Origin: Hylemonella sp.
GTDB lineage: Bacteria > Pseudomonadota > Gammaproteobacteria > Burkholderiales > Burkholderiaceae_C
Assembly (NCBI GenBank): GCA_030680575.1
Contig: JAUXVI010000017.1
Span: 1 to 49,797 of the forward strand
Direction: 5' to 3'
Length of the DNA stretch: 49,797 nucleotides
Shown: piece by piece, positions 1 through 8,036 of the stretch
Layout of the letters: every line of letters starts with the position of its first letter
Position numbering within the stretch: position 1 is the stretch's first letter
Made by a program: the position numbers and the translations under genes
Notes under the pieces: generated by a model
Databases searched by the model: none
Told to the model about the DNA's origin: nothing
Seen by the model: only the letters and a program-made list of their open reading frames with translations

Positions 1-114
1 TGGCGATGCCACTACAACACCGTGCGCCCCCATAGCAGCCTGGCCTACCTGACCCCGCACGAGTTCAAACAGCAATATCATTCAATCCCCAACCCGGCCG
101 TCTTACAGGAATGA
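1..114 (+). CDS. IS3-family transposase (OrfB), C-terminal end only
   Basis: The frame opens at base 1 and runs 37 codons to TGA at 112-114; the rest lies left of the window. The tail carries YNTVRPHSSLAYLTP, the typical end of the DDE integrase core (rve_3) of IS3-family OrfB, which joins the insertion sequence ends to target DNA. Whether the full element is intact cannot be seen. It sits next to the outermost copy of the glcB 3'-end repeat, so it marks the left side of an accretion zone. Confidence 0.85.
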   Translation, partial: WRCHYNTVRPHSSLAYLTPHEFKQQYHSIPNPAVLQE

Positions 115-140
115 ATGGCTCGGAAAAACCGGGCAGGTCA
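1..140 (+). mobile_element. Right part of an IS3-family insertion sequence
   Basis: The transposase tail is followed by 26 bp that end in GGGCAGGTCA at 131-140. Read on the other strand this starts TGACCTGCCC and runs into a T-rich stretch, as expected for an IS3-type terminal inverted repeat. The right boundary at 140 is therefore a proposal. The left end is outside the window, so neither the inverted-repeat match nor a target duplication can be tested. Confidence 0.5.
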
Positions 141-216
141 CCTATTGAATGTCCGCTCTGTACATTGAAGACTGTCTCAAATGGGTCGAAACTCACCAGC
201 CATCACCAGACCCAAA

Positions 217-391
217 TAAAAACGGCACCCAAGGGTGTCATTTTTACATGTCAAATTGGCCTCTAGCCCTTGCCCATCATGCGCAAGCAGCTATTAAAAT
301 AATAGCGCGTCAGTCTCAAGCCGCGGCCTTCACCTTCAAGCGCCAGGCGTGCAGCAGCGGCTCGGTGTAGCCGCTGGGCTGCTCCAGGCCC
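217..391 (-). repeat. glcB 3'-end repeat, copy A (pseudogene fragment plus decayed terminator)
   Basis: On the minus strand this copy encodes the last 24 residues of malate synthase G, from [11 protein letters not shown] to KVKAAA, with the stop at 316-318. The glcB downstream DNA follows, including the short palindrome at 280-307 and a mismatched version of the terminator (217-245). Homology to the real glcB end (4881-5055) fades near 391, where the frame runs into unrelated sequence. A stretch of about 25 bp at 199-223 is also shared with copy B but not with copy C. Confidence 0.85.
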
Positions 392-572
392 GTGAACATC
401 AGGACGCTGGCAGATTCCACACTCGTTCCTTGTTGCCGTGCACCCCAACGCGGGGCGCCAGCGGGAAGTATGCCCCAGGGCGCTGGCAAGCCCGTTCTGT
501 TGGATGTGAAATGGACGCATGAAGGACTGATGCCAGCCATCGGGACGCTAAGGCGCAGCGCAAGGTGACGGG
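392..572. other. Non-coding spacer between copy A and the efflux gene
   Basis: No convincing gene. Short open frames here lack ribosome sites and recognisable protein. The stretch lies downstream of the minus-strand efflux gene and upstream of the truncated glcB tail. With 115-391 it makes the gene-free left part of the window. Confidence 0.5.
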
Positions 573-2075
573 CTAGTTCCTATCCCGGTAGCCCCTGAGC
601 ATGATGAACACAAGCACTCCCAGGCAACCGATCAGCCCGGCGGATGTCATCAGTAACGTCGAATGCGTTGCCGAGAAGGCCGCTTTTGCCGCCTCGATCA
701 CCGCAGCGGCCTGGGGTTCGGTCAGTTCTTGGGCGACGACGTAGCTATCGCCGATCGAGCGCGCTGCGCGTTCTGCCAATGGTTGAGCGAGATCGGATGG
801 AAGTGAGATCGAATGGCTGAAAACGCGGGACATGAAGACGCCGAAAAAGGTGATGCCCAAGCCGGTGCCCAGTTCATAGCCGGTGGCCTCGAGCGAGCCT
901 GCTTCACCGCCCTTGCTGGCTTCTACCGAACCCATGATGGCGATGGACGAGGCTGTCAGGCCGGTGCTGAGGGTCAACCCCAGCAGTGCCAGCATCGTTG
1001 GCACCAAAAAGCCGGGGTTTCGAAAATCCGCCAGCGCCAGAAACGCTAAGGCCGCTGCAGCCACCTCCAGCGACAGACTGGCGACCAAGCGCAGGCCGAA
1101 GCGATTCGACAGGTAACCGGCGACGGGACCGCCGACCGCCGCGGCGGCCATGATCGGGATCATGAAGATCCCGGCTTGCAACGGCGTTCTGCCCAGCACG
1201 TACTGCAGTTCCTGTGCCAACGTAAGCTCGACCCCGGCCAGTGCACCGGTTGTCACCACGGCCATGATCATCCCGGCCAGTATCGCGGGGCGCGAAAAAA
1301 GCGACAGGTCCAGCATAGGCGCGGACGAGCGCACCTGTTGGCGAACAAAGATCGTCAACATGCTCAGACCCAGAGCCAACACCAGCACCGTGATCACGAG
1401 AGATTGCGTCGCGCCGACCCCGGCCTTGATGCCGTATACGATCGAAATCGTACCGGCGATGAGCAGCAAGGCCTGCCCCAGCGCCCAGTGCCCGGGCGTC
1501 GTGGTCTCAGTGCGTGGCAACAGCAGGAATACCAGCGAGGCGACCATCAGCACGATCGGCACGTTGATCAGAAAGACCGAGCCCCACCAGAAATGCTCCA
1601 GCAACCCGCCACCGATCAGCGGTCCCACCGCTGCACCGGCAGCGCCGACCGTACCCCACAGACCTAAAGCCATGGCCCGCTCGTCTTCATCTTCGAAGGT
1701 GCGACGGATGATGCCCAGCACGCACGGCACGATCATCGACCCACCCAAAGCGAGCAGAACGCGCGCGCCAATCAGCATGGTGGGCGTTTGCGCGAAGGCT
1801 GCCAGCAGGGATGCAATACCGAAGACGACCAAGCCCGTGAGCAGGACGCGCCGATTGCCGACGCGATCGGCCAGCGTGCCCATGGGCACCAGCAGCCCGG
1901 CCGTCAGCAGCGGGTAGATGTCGATGATCCACAGCACCTCTGTGGCAGAAGCATCCAGTGCCAGCGTCAGTGACGGCACGGTGATGTGCAGGATCGTCAT
2001 GTCGAGGACCACAGGCAGGAAGGCGAGCATGACGGCAAGCAGGATCAGCCAGCGGCGTGGGATGACGGGGAACAT
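573..2075 (-). CDS. smvA: MFS multidrug efflux transporter, DHA2 (14-TM) family, SmvA-like
   Basis: 500 residues, the usual length of a 14-helix DHA2 proton antiporter of the inner membrane. The N-terminus (VLDMTILHITVPSL, then LLWIIDIY-like VLWIIDIYPL) and the loop motif GTLADRVGNRR near residue 66 recall SmvA, which exports methyl viologen and cationic biocides such as quaternary ammonium compounds. GAAVGPLIGGGL near residue 150 fits motif C of drug antiporters. The ATG at 2075 is the first in frame before the hydrophobic segment. The gene is a single cistron between glcB repeat copies A and B, so it looks like acquired cargo. The TetR gene (smvR) that often accompanies smvA is not in the window. 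The exact substrate is inferred. Confidence 0.8.
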   Translation of the reverse strand: MFPVIPRRWLILLAVMLAFLPVVLDMTILHITVPSLTLALDASATEVLWIIDIYPLLTAGLLVPMGTLADRVGNRRVLLTGLVVFGIASLLAAFAQTPTMLIGARVLLALGGSMIVPCVLGIIRRTFEDEDERAMALGLWGTVGAAGAAVGPLIGGGLLEHFWWGSVFLINVPIVLMVASLVFLLLPRTETTTPGHWALGQALLLIAGTISIVYGIKAGVGATQSLVITVLVLALGLSMLTIFVRQQVRSSAPMLDLSLFSRPAILAGMIMAVVTTGALAGVELTLAQELQYVLGRTPLQAGIFMIPIMAAAAVGGPVAGYLSNRFGLRLVASLSLEVAAAALAFLALADFRNPGFLVPTMLALLGLTLSTGLTASSIAIMGSVEASKGGEAGSLEATGYELGTGLGITFFGVFMSRVFSHSISLPSDLAQPLAERAARSIGDSYVVAQELTEPQAAAVIEAAKAAFSATHSTLLMTSAGLIGCLGVLVFIMLRGYRDRN

Positions 2076-2121
2076 AGACGTGGGGACTCGTTAATCGATC
2101 GTGAGCGACTCTCATCAGAGC

Positions 2122-2146
2122 GCGTGGCAGCAGAATCGCTGCACGC
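2122..2146. promoter_or_regulatory. Inverted repeat upstream of the SmvA-like gene
   Basis: GCGTGGCAGC and GCTGCACGC form an imperfect inverted repeat with a 6-bp centre, 46-71 bp upstream of the efflux gene start. The position suits an operator for a repressor or a transcript hairpin. No regulator gene is adjacent, so the role is a guess. Confidence 0.25.
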
Positions 2147-2241
2147 CATTGTGCGTCGATCAGGCGGGCGACGCTGACAGCTCCTGCCGCGCGTGACTGG
2201 CAGTAACGTGTCGAACCCGCCAGCCATCCCCAGACCCAAAT

Positions 2242-2270
2242 AAAAAACGGCACCCTCGGGTGCCGTTTTT
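2242..2270. terminator. Bidirectional rho-independent terminator (copy B)
   Basis: AAAAAACGGCACCC-TC-GGGTGCCGTTTTT: a 9-bp G+C-rich stem with an A run on one side and a T run on the other, so it can work on both strands. It is the duplicated glcB terminator. Confidence 0.85.
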
Positions 2271-2394
2271 ACATGCCAGATTGGCCTCTAGCCCTTGCTC
2301 ATCATGCGCAAGCAGCTATCAAACCCATAGCGCGCTAGCTTCAGGCCGCCGCCTTCACCTTCAGGCGCCAGGCGTGCAGCAGCGGCTCGGTGTC
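2242..2394 (-). repeat. glcB 3'-end repeat, copy B (terminator, palindrome and last 16-17 glcB codons)
   Basis: The copy holds an intact terminator (2242-2270), the short palindrome at 2306-2333, and the complement of the final glcB codons ([11 protein letters not shown], stop at 2341-2343). Homology stops abruptly at about 2394. It differs from the functional copy at 4881-5055 by scattered substitutions. Bases 2212-2241 also match the flank of copy A, so A and B share an origin older than copy C. It separates the efflux segment from the ATP-binding/DprA-like segment. Confidence 0.85.
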
Positions 2395-2503
2395 GCCTCA
2401 CGGCGATCTATGGCAGTTTCTTTCGTCGTACCGCAGCAATTCTTTTTTCTCCCATAACGAAGGCACAATAAGGCGCAAGGGACAAACTCACCACGATTAT
2501 TCA

Positions 2504-2638
2504 ATGGCTCGGATATTCGACAAGATAGACACCATGTTCTCCCGTCATCTCGACTTTGCACCCGAGCAACTTGACTACATCGTTAACTACGGTATCAAGT
2601 ATCGACTTGGTCAAGCTGACGAGAGCGATGATGATTGA
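2504..2638 (+). CDS. Small ORF, possible tail of a DNA methylase-type protein
   Basis: 44 codons, ending FAPEQLDYIVNYGIKYRLG plus an acidic tail. From memory, the segment LDYIVNYGIKYRLG resembles the C-termini of large Eco57I/PglX-type DNA methylases (EELDFIINYDIKYRMG-like), so this may be the surviving end of such a gene cut off at repeat copy B. The frame stays open upstream to 2390 without a ribosome site. Its stop (2636-2638) overlaps the start of the next gene, ATG at 2628, which points to translational coupling. It could also be an intact small protein. Not verified by search. Confidence 0.45.
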   Translation: MARIFDKIDTMFSRHLDFAPEQLDYIVNYGIKYRLGQADESDDD

Positions 2639-4154
2639 CCTCAGCCCCGCCCAAGCCGCCATGCGTATCGCCACTCTCCTGGCGACCCAGGAGAGCCGGT
2701 CTCTCGATTTCAAACGCATCAGCGACAAGCACAAGAAGCTGATCGAAACCGTTTGCGCCTTCGCCAACACGGAGGGCGGTGTTGTGGCAATCGGGGTGGG
2801 TGATGCCAAGGATTTGAAACCGGGCGCCAAGCCTGAAACGCGGCTGTTCGGCATCGAAGAAAACCCTGAGGCCTTTGACGACTTTCGGCGTCAGGTCATC
2901 AACCGCTTCACACCGGCGATGGAGCATTTGCACTGGCTGCGTCTGCCCTGCATCTTGAACAACGGGCAGCCCGGACACATCGTCTTGCTGCGGGTGGACA
3001 AGAGTGAGCAGGTGCACACCGTTGTTGGCAACGGAACCTGGACGCGCATGGACGCCAGCAACCGCGAGATGAGTGCGGCGGAGATCGCCGACCTGGCCTA
3101 CCAGCGCGGCGTGAAGAGCGCCGAAACCTTGCCCATGCCGGTGGCGCTGGATGTACTGAACACGGACGCTTGGCGTAGCTACTGCCACACACGTGGTTTG
3201 GCCGATATGGACTTGGCGGTGCGCTTGCCACGGCTGGGCCTGGCCATTTCTGGTGATCGCGGGTTGCAGCCGCTGTTGGCCGCGGTGCTGCTGTTTGCAG
3301 ACGAGCCTGGCGCTTTGCTGGCCGGGCAGGGCATGCGGGCAGATATACGCGTGTTTCACTACAAGGGCAAGGCCGTGTTGCGCGGCGAGGTACCTAACTT
3401 GCTGCTGCCACCCAAGACCATCAGTGGCCCGGCGGTGGAGCAGATTGCCAAGGCGCAGGCCTATGTGCTGGAACGCCTGGCCGTGGGGCTGACGATGGAG
3501 GGCTCGGGTTTCAAGACGCGCTATCGCTTCCCTGAGCGGGTGATCAAAGAAGCCATTACCAATGCGGTGGTGCACCGGGATTACCGACTGAACCGCGACA
3601 TACACGTTCGCATTTTTGATGATCGCGTGGAGGTGGAAAGTCCGGGGCGACTGCCGGGCAACCTGACCCCGGCCACCATCGACAAGGCACGTTCGGTACC
3701 CCGCAACAGTTTGCTGGCCCGGCATTTGCGGGAGTTTCCCAACCCGCCCAATGTGGACGCGGGCGAGGGTGTGCCCATGATGTTTGCGCAGATGGCGCAG
3801 GCCAATTTGTACGAGCCGCTGTACCGAGAGCAACTGGAGGCGGCCGTGCCTACCCTGGTGGTGACGTTGCTGAATGAAGAGCGCCCACCGCTGTGGGTTC
3901 AGGTGAGTGACTGGATAGACCGCAACGGCCCGATTGCCAACGGCAAGCTGCGTGAAATCTCGGGGCTGGACACCTTGGCGGCCTCAAAACAGCTGCGGCA
4001 ATGGGTCGCACAAGGTGTCTTGGTGGCATTGCCCGCACCGTCTCGTCAGCAAGCCCGCTACACCAAGCCTGAGTTGGCTGGGTTGATGGACTTGACGCAT
4101 TCATTATCTTTGGGCTTGGATAATGAAAACGGAAATGGAGAAAAACCTATATAA
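2628..4154 (+). CDS. Schlafen/AlbA_2 domain ATP-binding protein (COG2865 type)
   Basis: 508 residues counted from ATG 2628 (2631 is an alternative; both overlap the preceding stop, and GAGAG lies just upstream). The N-terminal AlbA_2 fold is marked by ESRSLDFKR near residue 22 and FANTEGGVVAIGVGD near 45. A GHKL-type ATPase segment near 305 has IKEAITNAVVHRDY, and a winged-helix domain follows at about 420-485 (NGKLREISGLDTLAASKQLRQW). Proteins of this build are often listed as transcriptional regulators or RecG-like helicases and are frequent in restriction-modification loci. Here the gene follows a methylase-tail-like ORF and precedes a DprA-like gene, which fits a defence-type cargo. Biochemical role unknown. 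Its 3' end contains a CATTATC-N10-GATAATG palindrome. Confidence 0.75.
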   Translation: MMIDLSPAQAAMRIATLLATQESRSLDFKRISDKHKKLIETVCAFANTEGGVVAIGVGDAKDLKPGAKPETRLFGIEENPEAFDDFRRQVINRFTPAMEHLHWLRLPCILNNGQPGHIVLLRVDKSEQVHTVVGNGTWTRMDASNREMSAAEIADLAYQRGVKSAETLPMPVALDVLNTDAWRSYCHTRGLADMDLAVRLPRLGLAISGDRGLQPLLAAVLLFADEPGALLAGQGMRADIRVFHYKGKAVLRGEVPNLLLPPKTISGPAVEQIAKAQAYVLERLAVGLTMEGSGFKTRYRFPERVIKEAITNAVVHRDYRLNRDIHVRIFDDRVEVESPGRLPGNLTPATIDKARSVPRNSLLARHLREFPNPPNVDAGEGVPMMFAQMAQANLYEPLYREQLEAAVPTLVVTLLNEERPPLWVQVSDWIDRNGPIANGKLREISGLDTLAASKQLRQWVAQGVLVALPAPSRQQARYTKPELAGLMDLTHSLSLGLDNENGNGEKPI

Positions 4155-4183
4155 ATCAATAGGTTGCATATGCAGCCATTATC
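4101..4183 (+). repeat. 83-bp direct repeat, copy 1 (left of DprA-like gene)
   Basis: It begins with CATTATC (4102-4108), a 10-bp spacer and GATAATG (4119-4125), and ends with a second CATTATC at 4177-4183. Copy 2 at 4751-4833 has the same elements at the same spacing (75 bp between the CATTATC blocks). A hand count gives about 52 of 83 identical positions with no gaps. This copy overlaps the 3' end of the ATP-binding gene and the start of the DprA-like gene. Confidence 0.7.
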
Positions 4184-4720
4184 CGGAGATGGGTCGACTG
4201 AGGGCAAGCCCTTGATCTCTGCGTCGTGGCATCTGCAGGGCCCGACGGCATTGATGGGGCGTGGCGCGCGTGAGCTGCTGGACTTGGAGCTGACGGCCTT
4301 CTTTGCTTCCCGGCAATGCCCCGGTACAGCTATTCGTGCGGCGATGGACTGGGCTTTCAGCAGGCCAGTGCCAAGCAAGCCGTCATCAGCGGTTTTCACT
4401 CACCGTTGGAGCAATCGGTATTAAACGTGTTAATGGCGGCGGACAGCCCGGCCGTGGTGGTGCTGGCTCGCCCAGTGCAAGGCGCCACGCTGCCGCCCGA
4501 GTGGCGCGACCCATTGGCGACTGGGCGCATGGCGGTGGTAAGTGGTGTCGTGGCTGCAAGCCGCCTGACGCAGCAGTTGGCCATCGAACGCAATGCTTTG
4601 GTGGCGCAGTTGGCCTACAGCATAGTTGTGGCACACGCCAGCCCGACGGGCTCTTTGGCAGCTCAAATTGAGCAGTGGCGGCAAGAAGGGCGGCGGGTGG
4701 AGTTGCTGGCTGTTGCTTAG
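4170..4720 (+). pseudogene. DprA/Smf-like Rossmann protein, interrupted by a -1 frameshift
   Basis: The first part (ATG 4170, ALMGRGARELLDLELTAFF then CPGTAIRAAMDWA) and the second part, in another frame from about 4355 (QQASAKQAVISGFHSPLEQ, later ERNALVAQLAYSIVVAHAS), together make one protein of about 183 residues. It resembles DprA/Smf family proteins, which have a Rossmann fold that loads RecA on single-stranded DNA; the GFHSP and RN.L...AD/S.V..A patterns are typical. The break lies in GGGCTTTCAG (4351-4360), where one missing T would restore the frame. No canonical slippery heptamer is seen, so loss by mutation, or an assembly error, is more likely than programmed frameshifting. It belongs with the upstream ATP-binding gene. 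Confidence 0.7.
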
Positions 4721-4750
4721 CCGCTTGCGAAAGCGGCTACTGCACTCGTT

Positions 4751-4833
4751 TCATTATCTTTTGCTCAAGATAATGAAAGCAAAAATCAGAAAAACGTGTT
4801 TACTATCAATGAGTTAGAAGTCAGGCCATTATC
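4751..4833 (+). repeat. 83-bp direct repeat, copy 2 (right of DprA-like gene)
   Basis: CATTATC 4752-4758, GATAATG 4769-4775 and a final CATTATC 4827-4833, matching copy 1 (4101-4183) in order and spacing with an offset of 650 bp. It lies 30 bp past the DprA-like stop and 48 bp before the glcB terminator. No gene follows it on the plus strand. Confidence 0.7.
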
Positions 4834-4880
4834 TTGGGCTGGATGGATGAACAGCCCCATCGTTTCAGAGTTCAAGCAGT

Positions 4881-4908
4881 AAAAACGGCACCCTCGGGTG
4901 CCGTTTTT
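4881..4908. terminator. glcB terminator, bidirectional
   Basis: AAAAACGGCACCC-TC-GGGTGCCGTTTTT, a strong 9-bp stem with A and T runs on either side, 70 bp past the glcB stop. It would also stop plus-strand transcripts from the DprA-like gene. Confidence 0.9.
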
Positions 4909-5055
4909 ACATGCAAAATTGGCCTCTAGCCCTTGCTCATCCTGCGCAAGCAGCTATCAAACCAATAGCGCATCAACTTCAGGCTGCGGCCTTCACCTTC
5001 AGGCGCCAGGCGTGCAGCAGCGGCTCGGTGTAGCCGCTGGGCTGCTCCAGGCCCT
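4881..5055 (-). repeat. glcB 3'-end repeat, copy C (functional, in place)
   Basis: The reference copy, made of the last 25 glcB codons with stop at 4979-4981, the palindrome at 4944-4971 and the terminator at 4881-4908. Copies A (217-391) and B (2242-2394) repeat this unit in the same orientation. Upstream of the terminator (below 4878) it differs from A and B, which marks a junction near 4878. Confidence 0.85.
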
Positions 5056-7195
5056 TGAGCACCAGGTCGAGCGCGGCGCGGTAGGCAAACGAGGTGGTGA
5101 AGTTGCCAGCCATCGGCTTGTACAGCGGGTCGCCGGCGTTCTGCTGGTCCACCACGGCGGCCATGCGTTCGAAGGTGGCTTTCACCTGCGCTTCGTTGGT
5201 GATGCCGTGCAGCAGCCAGTTGGCCATGTGCTGGCTGGAAATGCGCAGCGTAGCGCGGTCTTCCATCAGGCCGATGTTGTGGATGTCGGGCACCTTGGAG
5301 CAGCCCACGCCCTGGTCCACCCAGCGCACCACATAACCCAGGATGCCCTGCGCGTTGTTGTCCAGCTCCTGCTGGATTTCTTCTGCGCTCCAGTTCGGCT
5401 TGGCGGCCACGGGCACGGTCAGCAGGCCGGTGAGCATCTTCTCTTCCTGCGCCTTGAAGTTCTTGGCGGTGGCCTGTTTTTCCAGTTCGTCCTGGATGGC
5501 GGCCACATTGATCTGGTGGTAGTGCAGCGCGTGCAGCGTGGCGGCGGTGGGCGAGGGCACCCAGGCGGTGTTGGCGCCGGCCTTCGGATGGCCCACTTTC
5601 TGCTTCAGCATGGCGGCCATCAGGTCGGGCATGGCCCACATGCCCTTGCCGATCTGGGCGCGGCCTTTCAAGCCGCAGGCTAGGCCAACCAGCACGTTGC
5701 TCTTCTCGTAGGCGGCAATCCAGTCGGTGCCCTTCATGGCGGCCTTGCGGATCATTGGGCCGGCGTGCATGGCGGTGTGCATCTCGTCGCCGGTGCGGTC
5801 CAGGAAGCCGGTGTTGATGAAAGCGACACGGCTCTTGGCCGCGGCAATGCAGGCCTTGAGGTTGACGCTGGTGCGGCGCTCTTCGTCCATGATGCCGAGC
5901 TTGACGGTGTTCTCCGGCAGGCCCAGCAGTTGCTCGACGCGGCCGAACAGCTCAGCGGCAAAACCCACTTCGGCCGGGCCGTGCATCTTGGGCTTGACGA
6001 TGTAGATCGAGCCGGTGCGCGAGTTGCGCACGCCGCCCGTGGTCAGGCCTTTCAGGTCGTGCAGCGCGATGGTGGTGGTGATGACGGCGTCCATGATGCC
6101 TTCATGGATCTCGCTGCCGTTGCCGTACAGGATGGCCGGGTTGGTCATCAGGTGGCCAACGTTGCGCACGAACAGCAGCGAGCGGCCATGCAGCTTGATC
6201 TCTTCGCCATTCGCGCCCTTGTAGACGCGGTCGGCGTTCAGGCGGCGGGTGAAGGTCTTGCCGCCCTTGGCGACTTCTTCCGTCAGCGTGCCCTTGAGGA
6301 TGCCGAGCCAGTTGTCATACGCCAGCACCTTGTCGTCGGCGTCCACGGCGGCCACCGAATCTTCCAGGTCGAGGATGGTGGAGAGCGCGGCTTCCATCAG
6401 CAGGTCGCTCACGCCAGCGGGGTCGCTGCGGCCGATGGGGGTGCTGGGGTCGATCTGGATCTCGATGTGGATGCCGTTGTTGCGCAGCAGGATGGCCGAG
6501 GGCGCAGCAGCGCTGCCCTGGTAGCCAACGAACTTGTTGCAGTCGGCCAGGTGGGCCTTGCTGCCGTCTTTCAGCGCCACGGCCAGCTTGCCGCCTTCCA
6601 CCGTGTAGCCGGTGGAGTTGATGTGCGAACCCTTGGTCAGCGGGGCCACGCGGTCGAGCACATAGCGGGCGTATTCGATCACCTTGGCGCCGCGTTTCGG
6701 GTTGTAGCCCTTGCCGTCCGGGCCGACCTTGGTGGCGCCCTTGTCTTCCGGCAGCGCGTCGGTGCCGTAGAGCGCGTCGTACAGCGAACCCCAGCGCGCG
6801 TTGGCGGCGTTGAGCGCGTAGCGGGCGTTCAGCACCGGCACCACCAGTTGCGGGCCGGCCTGCACGGCCAGCTCAGCGTCCACGTTGGTGGTGTCGCTGG
6901 CCACGGCGGCGGGCACCGGCACCAGGTAACCGATCTTTTCCAGGAAGGCGCGGTAGGCCTTCATGTTCTTGATCGGGCCGGGGTTGGCCTTGTGCCAGGC
7001 GTCCAGTTCCAGTTGCAGGCGGTCGCGCTCGGCTAGCAGGGCGGCGTTCTTCGGGCCCAGGTCGTGGGCCAGCTTGTCGAAGCCTTTCCAGAAGTCGGCG
7101 CTGCTGATGCCGGTGCCGGGCAAGACCTTGTCTTCAATGAAACGGTACAGGCTGGTGGCGACCTTCAGTCGTTGGCAGGTGGTGCGTTGGGTCAT
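4979..7195 (-). CDS. glcB: Malate synthase G
   Basis: 738 residues, close to the usual 720-740 of the monomeric G form. The enzyme condenses glyoxylate and acetyl-CoA to malate in the cytosol, as part of glyoxylate and glycolate use. Characteristic stretches include [19 protein letters not shown] C-terminal segments, [20 protein letters not shown], and the catalytic-region pattern [19 protein letters not shown]. The start at 7195 is chosen over upstream in-frame codons because GAGGAG lies 9 bp before this ATG. The gene is 46 bp downstream of a haloacid dehalogenase gene on the same strand, so co-transcription is likely. Its 3' end is duplicated twice further left (217-391, 2242-2394). Confidence 0.97.
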   Translation of the reverse strand: MTQRTTCQRLKVATSLYRFIEDKVLPGTGISSADFWKGFDKLAHDLGPKNAALLAERDRLQLELDAWHKANPGPIKNMKAYRAFLEKIGYLVPVPAAVASDTTNVDAELAVQAGPQLVVPVLNARYALNAANARWGSLYDALYGTDALPEDKGATKVGPDGKGYNPKRGAKVIEYARYVLDRVAPLTKGSHINSTGYTVEGGKLAVALKDGSKAHLADCNKFVGYQGSAAAPSAILLRNNGIHIEIQIDPSTPIGRSDPAGVSDLLMEAALSTILDLEDSVAAVDADDKVLAYDNWLGILKGTLTEEVAKGGKTFTRRLNADRVYKGANGEEIKLHGRSLLFVRNVGHLMTNPAILYGNGSEIHEGIMDAVITTTIALHDLKGLTTGGVRNSRTGSIYIVKPKMHGPAEVGFAAELFGRVEQLLGLPENTVKLGIMDEERRTSVNLKACIAAAKSRVAFINTGFLDRTGDEMHTAMHAGPMIRKAAMKGTDWIAAYEKSNVLVGLACGLKGRAQIGKGMWAMPDLMAAMLKQKVGHPKAGANTAWVPSPTAATLHALHYHQINVAAIQDELEKQATAKNFKAQEEKMLTGLLTVPVAAKPNWSAEEIQQELDNNAQGILGYVVRWVDQGVGCSKVPDIHNIGLMEDRATLRISSQHMANWLLHGITNEAQVKATFERMAAVVDQQNAGDPLYKPMAGNFTTSFAYRAALDLVLKGLEQPSGYTEPLLHAWRLKVKAAA

Positions 7196-7241
7196 GGTGT
7201 TCAACTCCTCTGAATCAAAAAATGCAAATGTGTTCGGTGTG

Positions 7242-7949
7242 TCATTCGGCCGGGAAAAACCCCAGCACATCGTTCAGCGAACTGCCGGTGCGCACGGGCT
7301 GGGTGCCCAGCTCTTCGAACGGCAGGTCATAACGGTTGACCCACAGGGTCTGATAGCCGTACCAGGTGGCGGCCAGGGCGTCCCAGCTGTTGCTGCTGAC
7401 AAAGACGATCTGCCCGGCGCGCAGGCTGGTGGCCTGCTCGCCCAGGGCATACGCCTCGGGGTGGGTCTTGTACTTGCGCACGGCGTCCACGCTGATCACG
7501 TGGTCGAGCAGGCCTTCCAGCCCGGCGCTGCGCACGGCAATGCCCAGCATTTCCGGGTCGCCGTTAGAGAGGATGCCGGTCTGGATGCCGCGGGCCTTCA
7601 GCGCCTGCAGCACATCGCGGTTTTCCGGGAAGGCGCTCAGGTGCCGGTACTGGTTCATCAACTGCTGTTCCTGTGCCGGCGTGGGCGCCAGTTTCAGGCG
7701 CTTGCAGGTGTAGCGCAGGCTGGCCAGTGTCAGCGCCCAGAACGGCTGGTAATGCGCGCCGTCATTGCTGGCCGTGACGAGGTGGGTGTATTCAATCTGC
7801 TTGTCGCGCCAAAGCCGGCTCAGGGCTTCGCCCTGGCCCGGAAACAGCTGTTCCGCTGCCAGTCCGACGCTATAGACGTCGAACAGCGTGCCGTAGGCGT
7901 CGAACAGGACGGCCTGCGGCTGGGCGTGGCTGTGGCGGGATTTTTCCAT
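7242..7949 (-). CDS. Haloacid dehalogenase type II (HAD superfamily)
   Basis: 235 residues, standard for L-2-haloacid dehalogenases, which hydrolyse 2-haloalkanoates to hydroxy acids through an aspartyl ester. The nucleophile is Asp17 in [11 protein letters not shown]. Other HAD motifs are ILSNGD, the lysine in [10 protein letters not shown], and SSNSWD, whose Asn-Trp-Asp pattern is characteristic of type II enzymes. Placement directly before glcB suggests a shared transcript and a role in two-carbon acid use, for instance glycolate or glyoxylate from haloacetate. The substrate is inferred. Divergent from a LysR gene that may regulate it. Confidence 0.88.
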   Translation of the reverse strand: MEKSRHSHAQPQAVLFDAYGTLFDVYSVGLAAEQLFPGQGEALSRLWRDKQIEYTHLVTASNDGAHYQPFWALTLASLRYTCKRLKLAPTPAQEQQLMNQYRHLSAFPENRDVLQALKARGIQTGILSNGDPEMLGIAVRSAGLEGLLDHVISVDAVRKYKTHPEAYALGEQATSLRAGQIVFVSSNSWDALAATWYGYQTLWVNRYDLPFEELGTQPVRTGSSLNDVLGFFPAE

Positions 7950-7958
7950 GGGCTAACT

Positions 7959-7987
7959 GTATTTGATACTTAACCACGTATTAATAC
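7959..7987. promoter_or_regulatory. Two related palindromes in the HAD/LysR divergent region
   Basis: GTATTTGATAC (7959-7969) and GTATTAATAC (7978-7987) are centred about 19 bp apart, with the first starting 10 bp before the dehalogenase ATG. Paired ATAC-type dyads of this spacing would suit binding by the divergently encoded LysR protein. Assignment is inference. Confidence 0.4.
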
Positions 7988-8036
7988 CTAAAACATTCGT
8001 TAATTCGGTACAAAAAGGTTGGAATCCGTCATCGGC

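Noticed and set aside
149..370. 73-codon plus-strand ORF over repeat copy A
   Set aside because: It is antisense to the duplicated glcB tail and spans a decayed terminator. No protein character.
4316..4720. Independent gene starting at ATG 4316
   Set aside because: Its first residues (MPRYSYSCGDGLG) are out of frame with the better DprA-like match upstream; the two parts read as one frameshifted gene.
4101..4833. CRISPR-like array around the CATTATC dyads
   Set aside because: Only two copies 650 bp apart with a gene between; no regular spacers and no cas genes.
2260..5683. Similar plus-strand ORFs starting MPFLHA(R/K)LASSPCSSC at 2260 and 4898
   Set aside because: They look like a repeated gene family but are only the reverse strand of the duplicated glcB 3' end.
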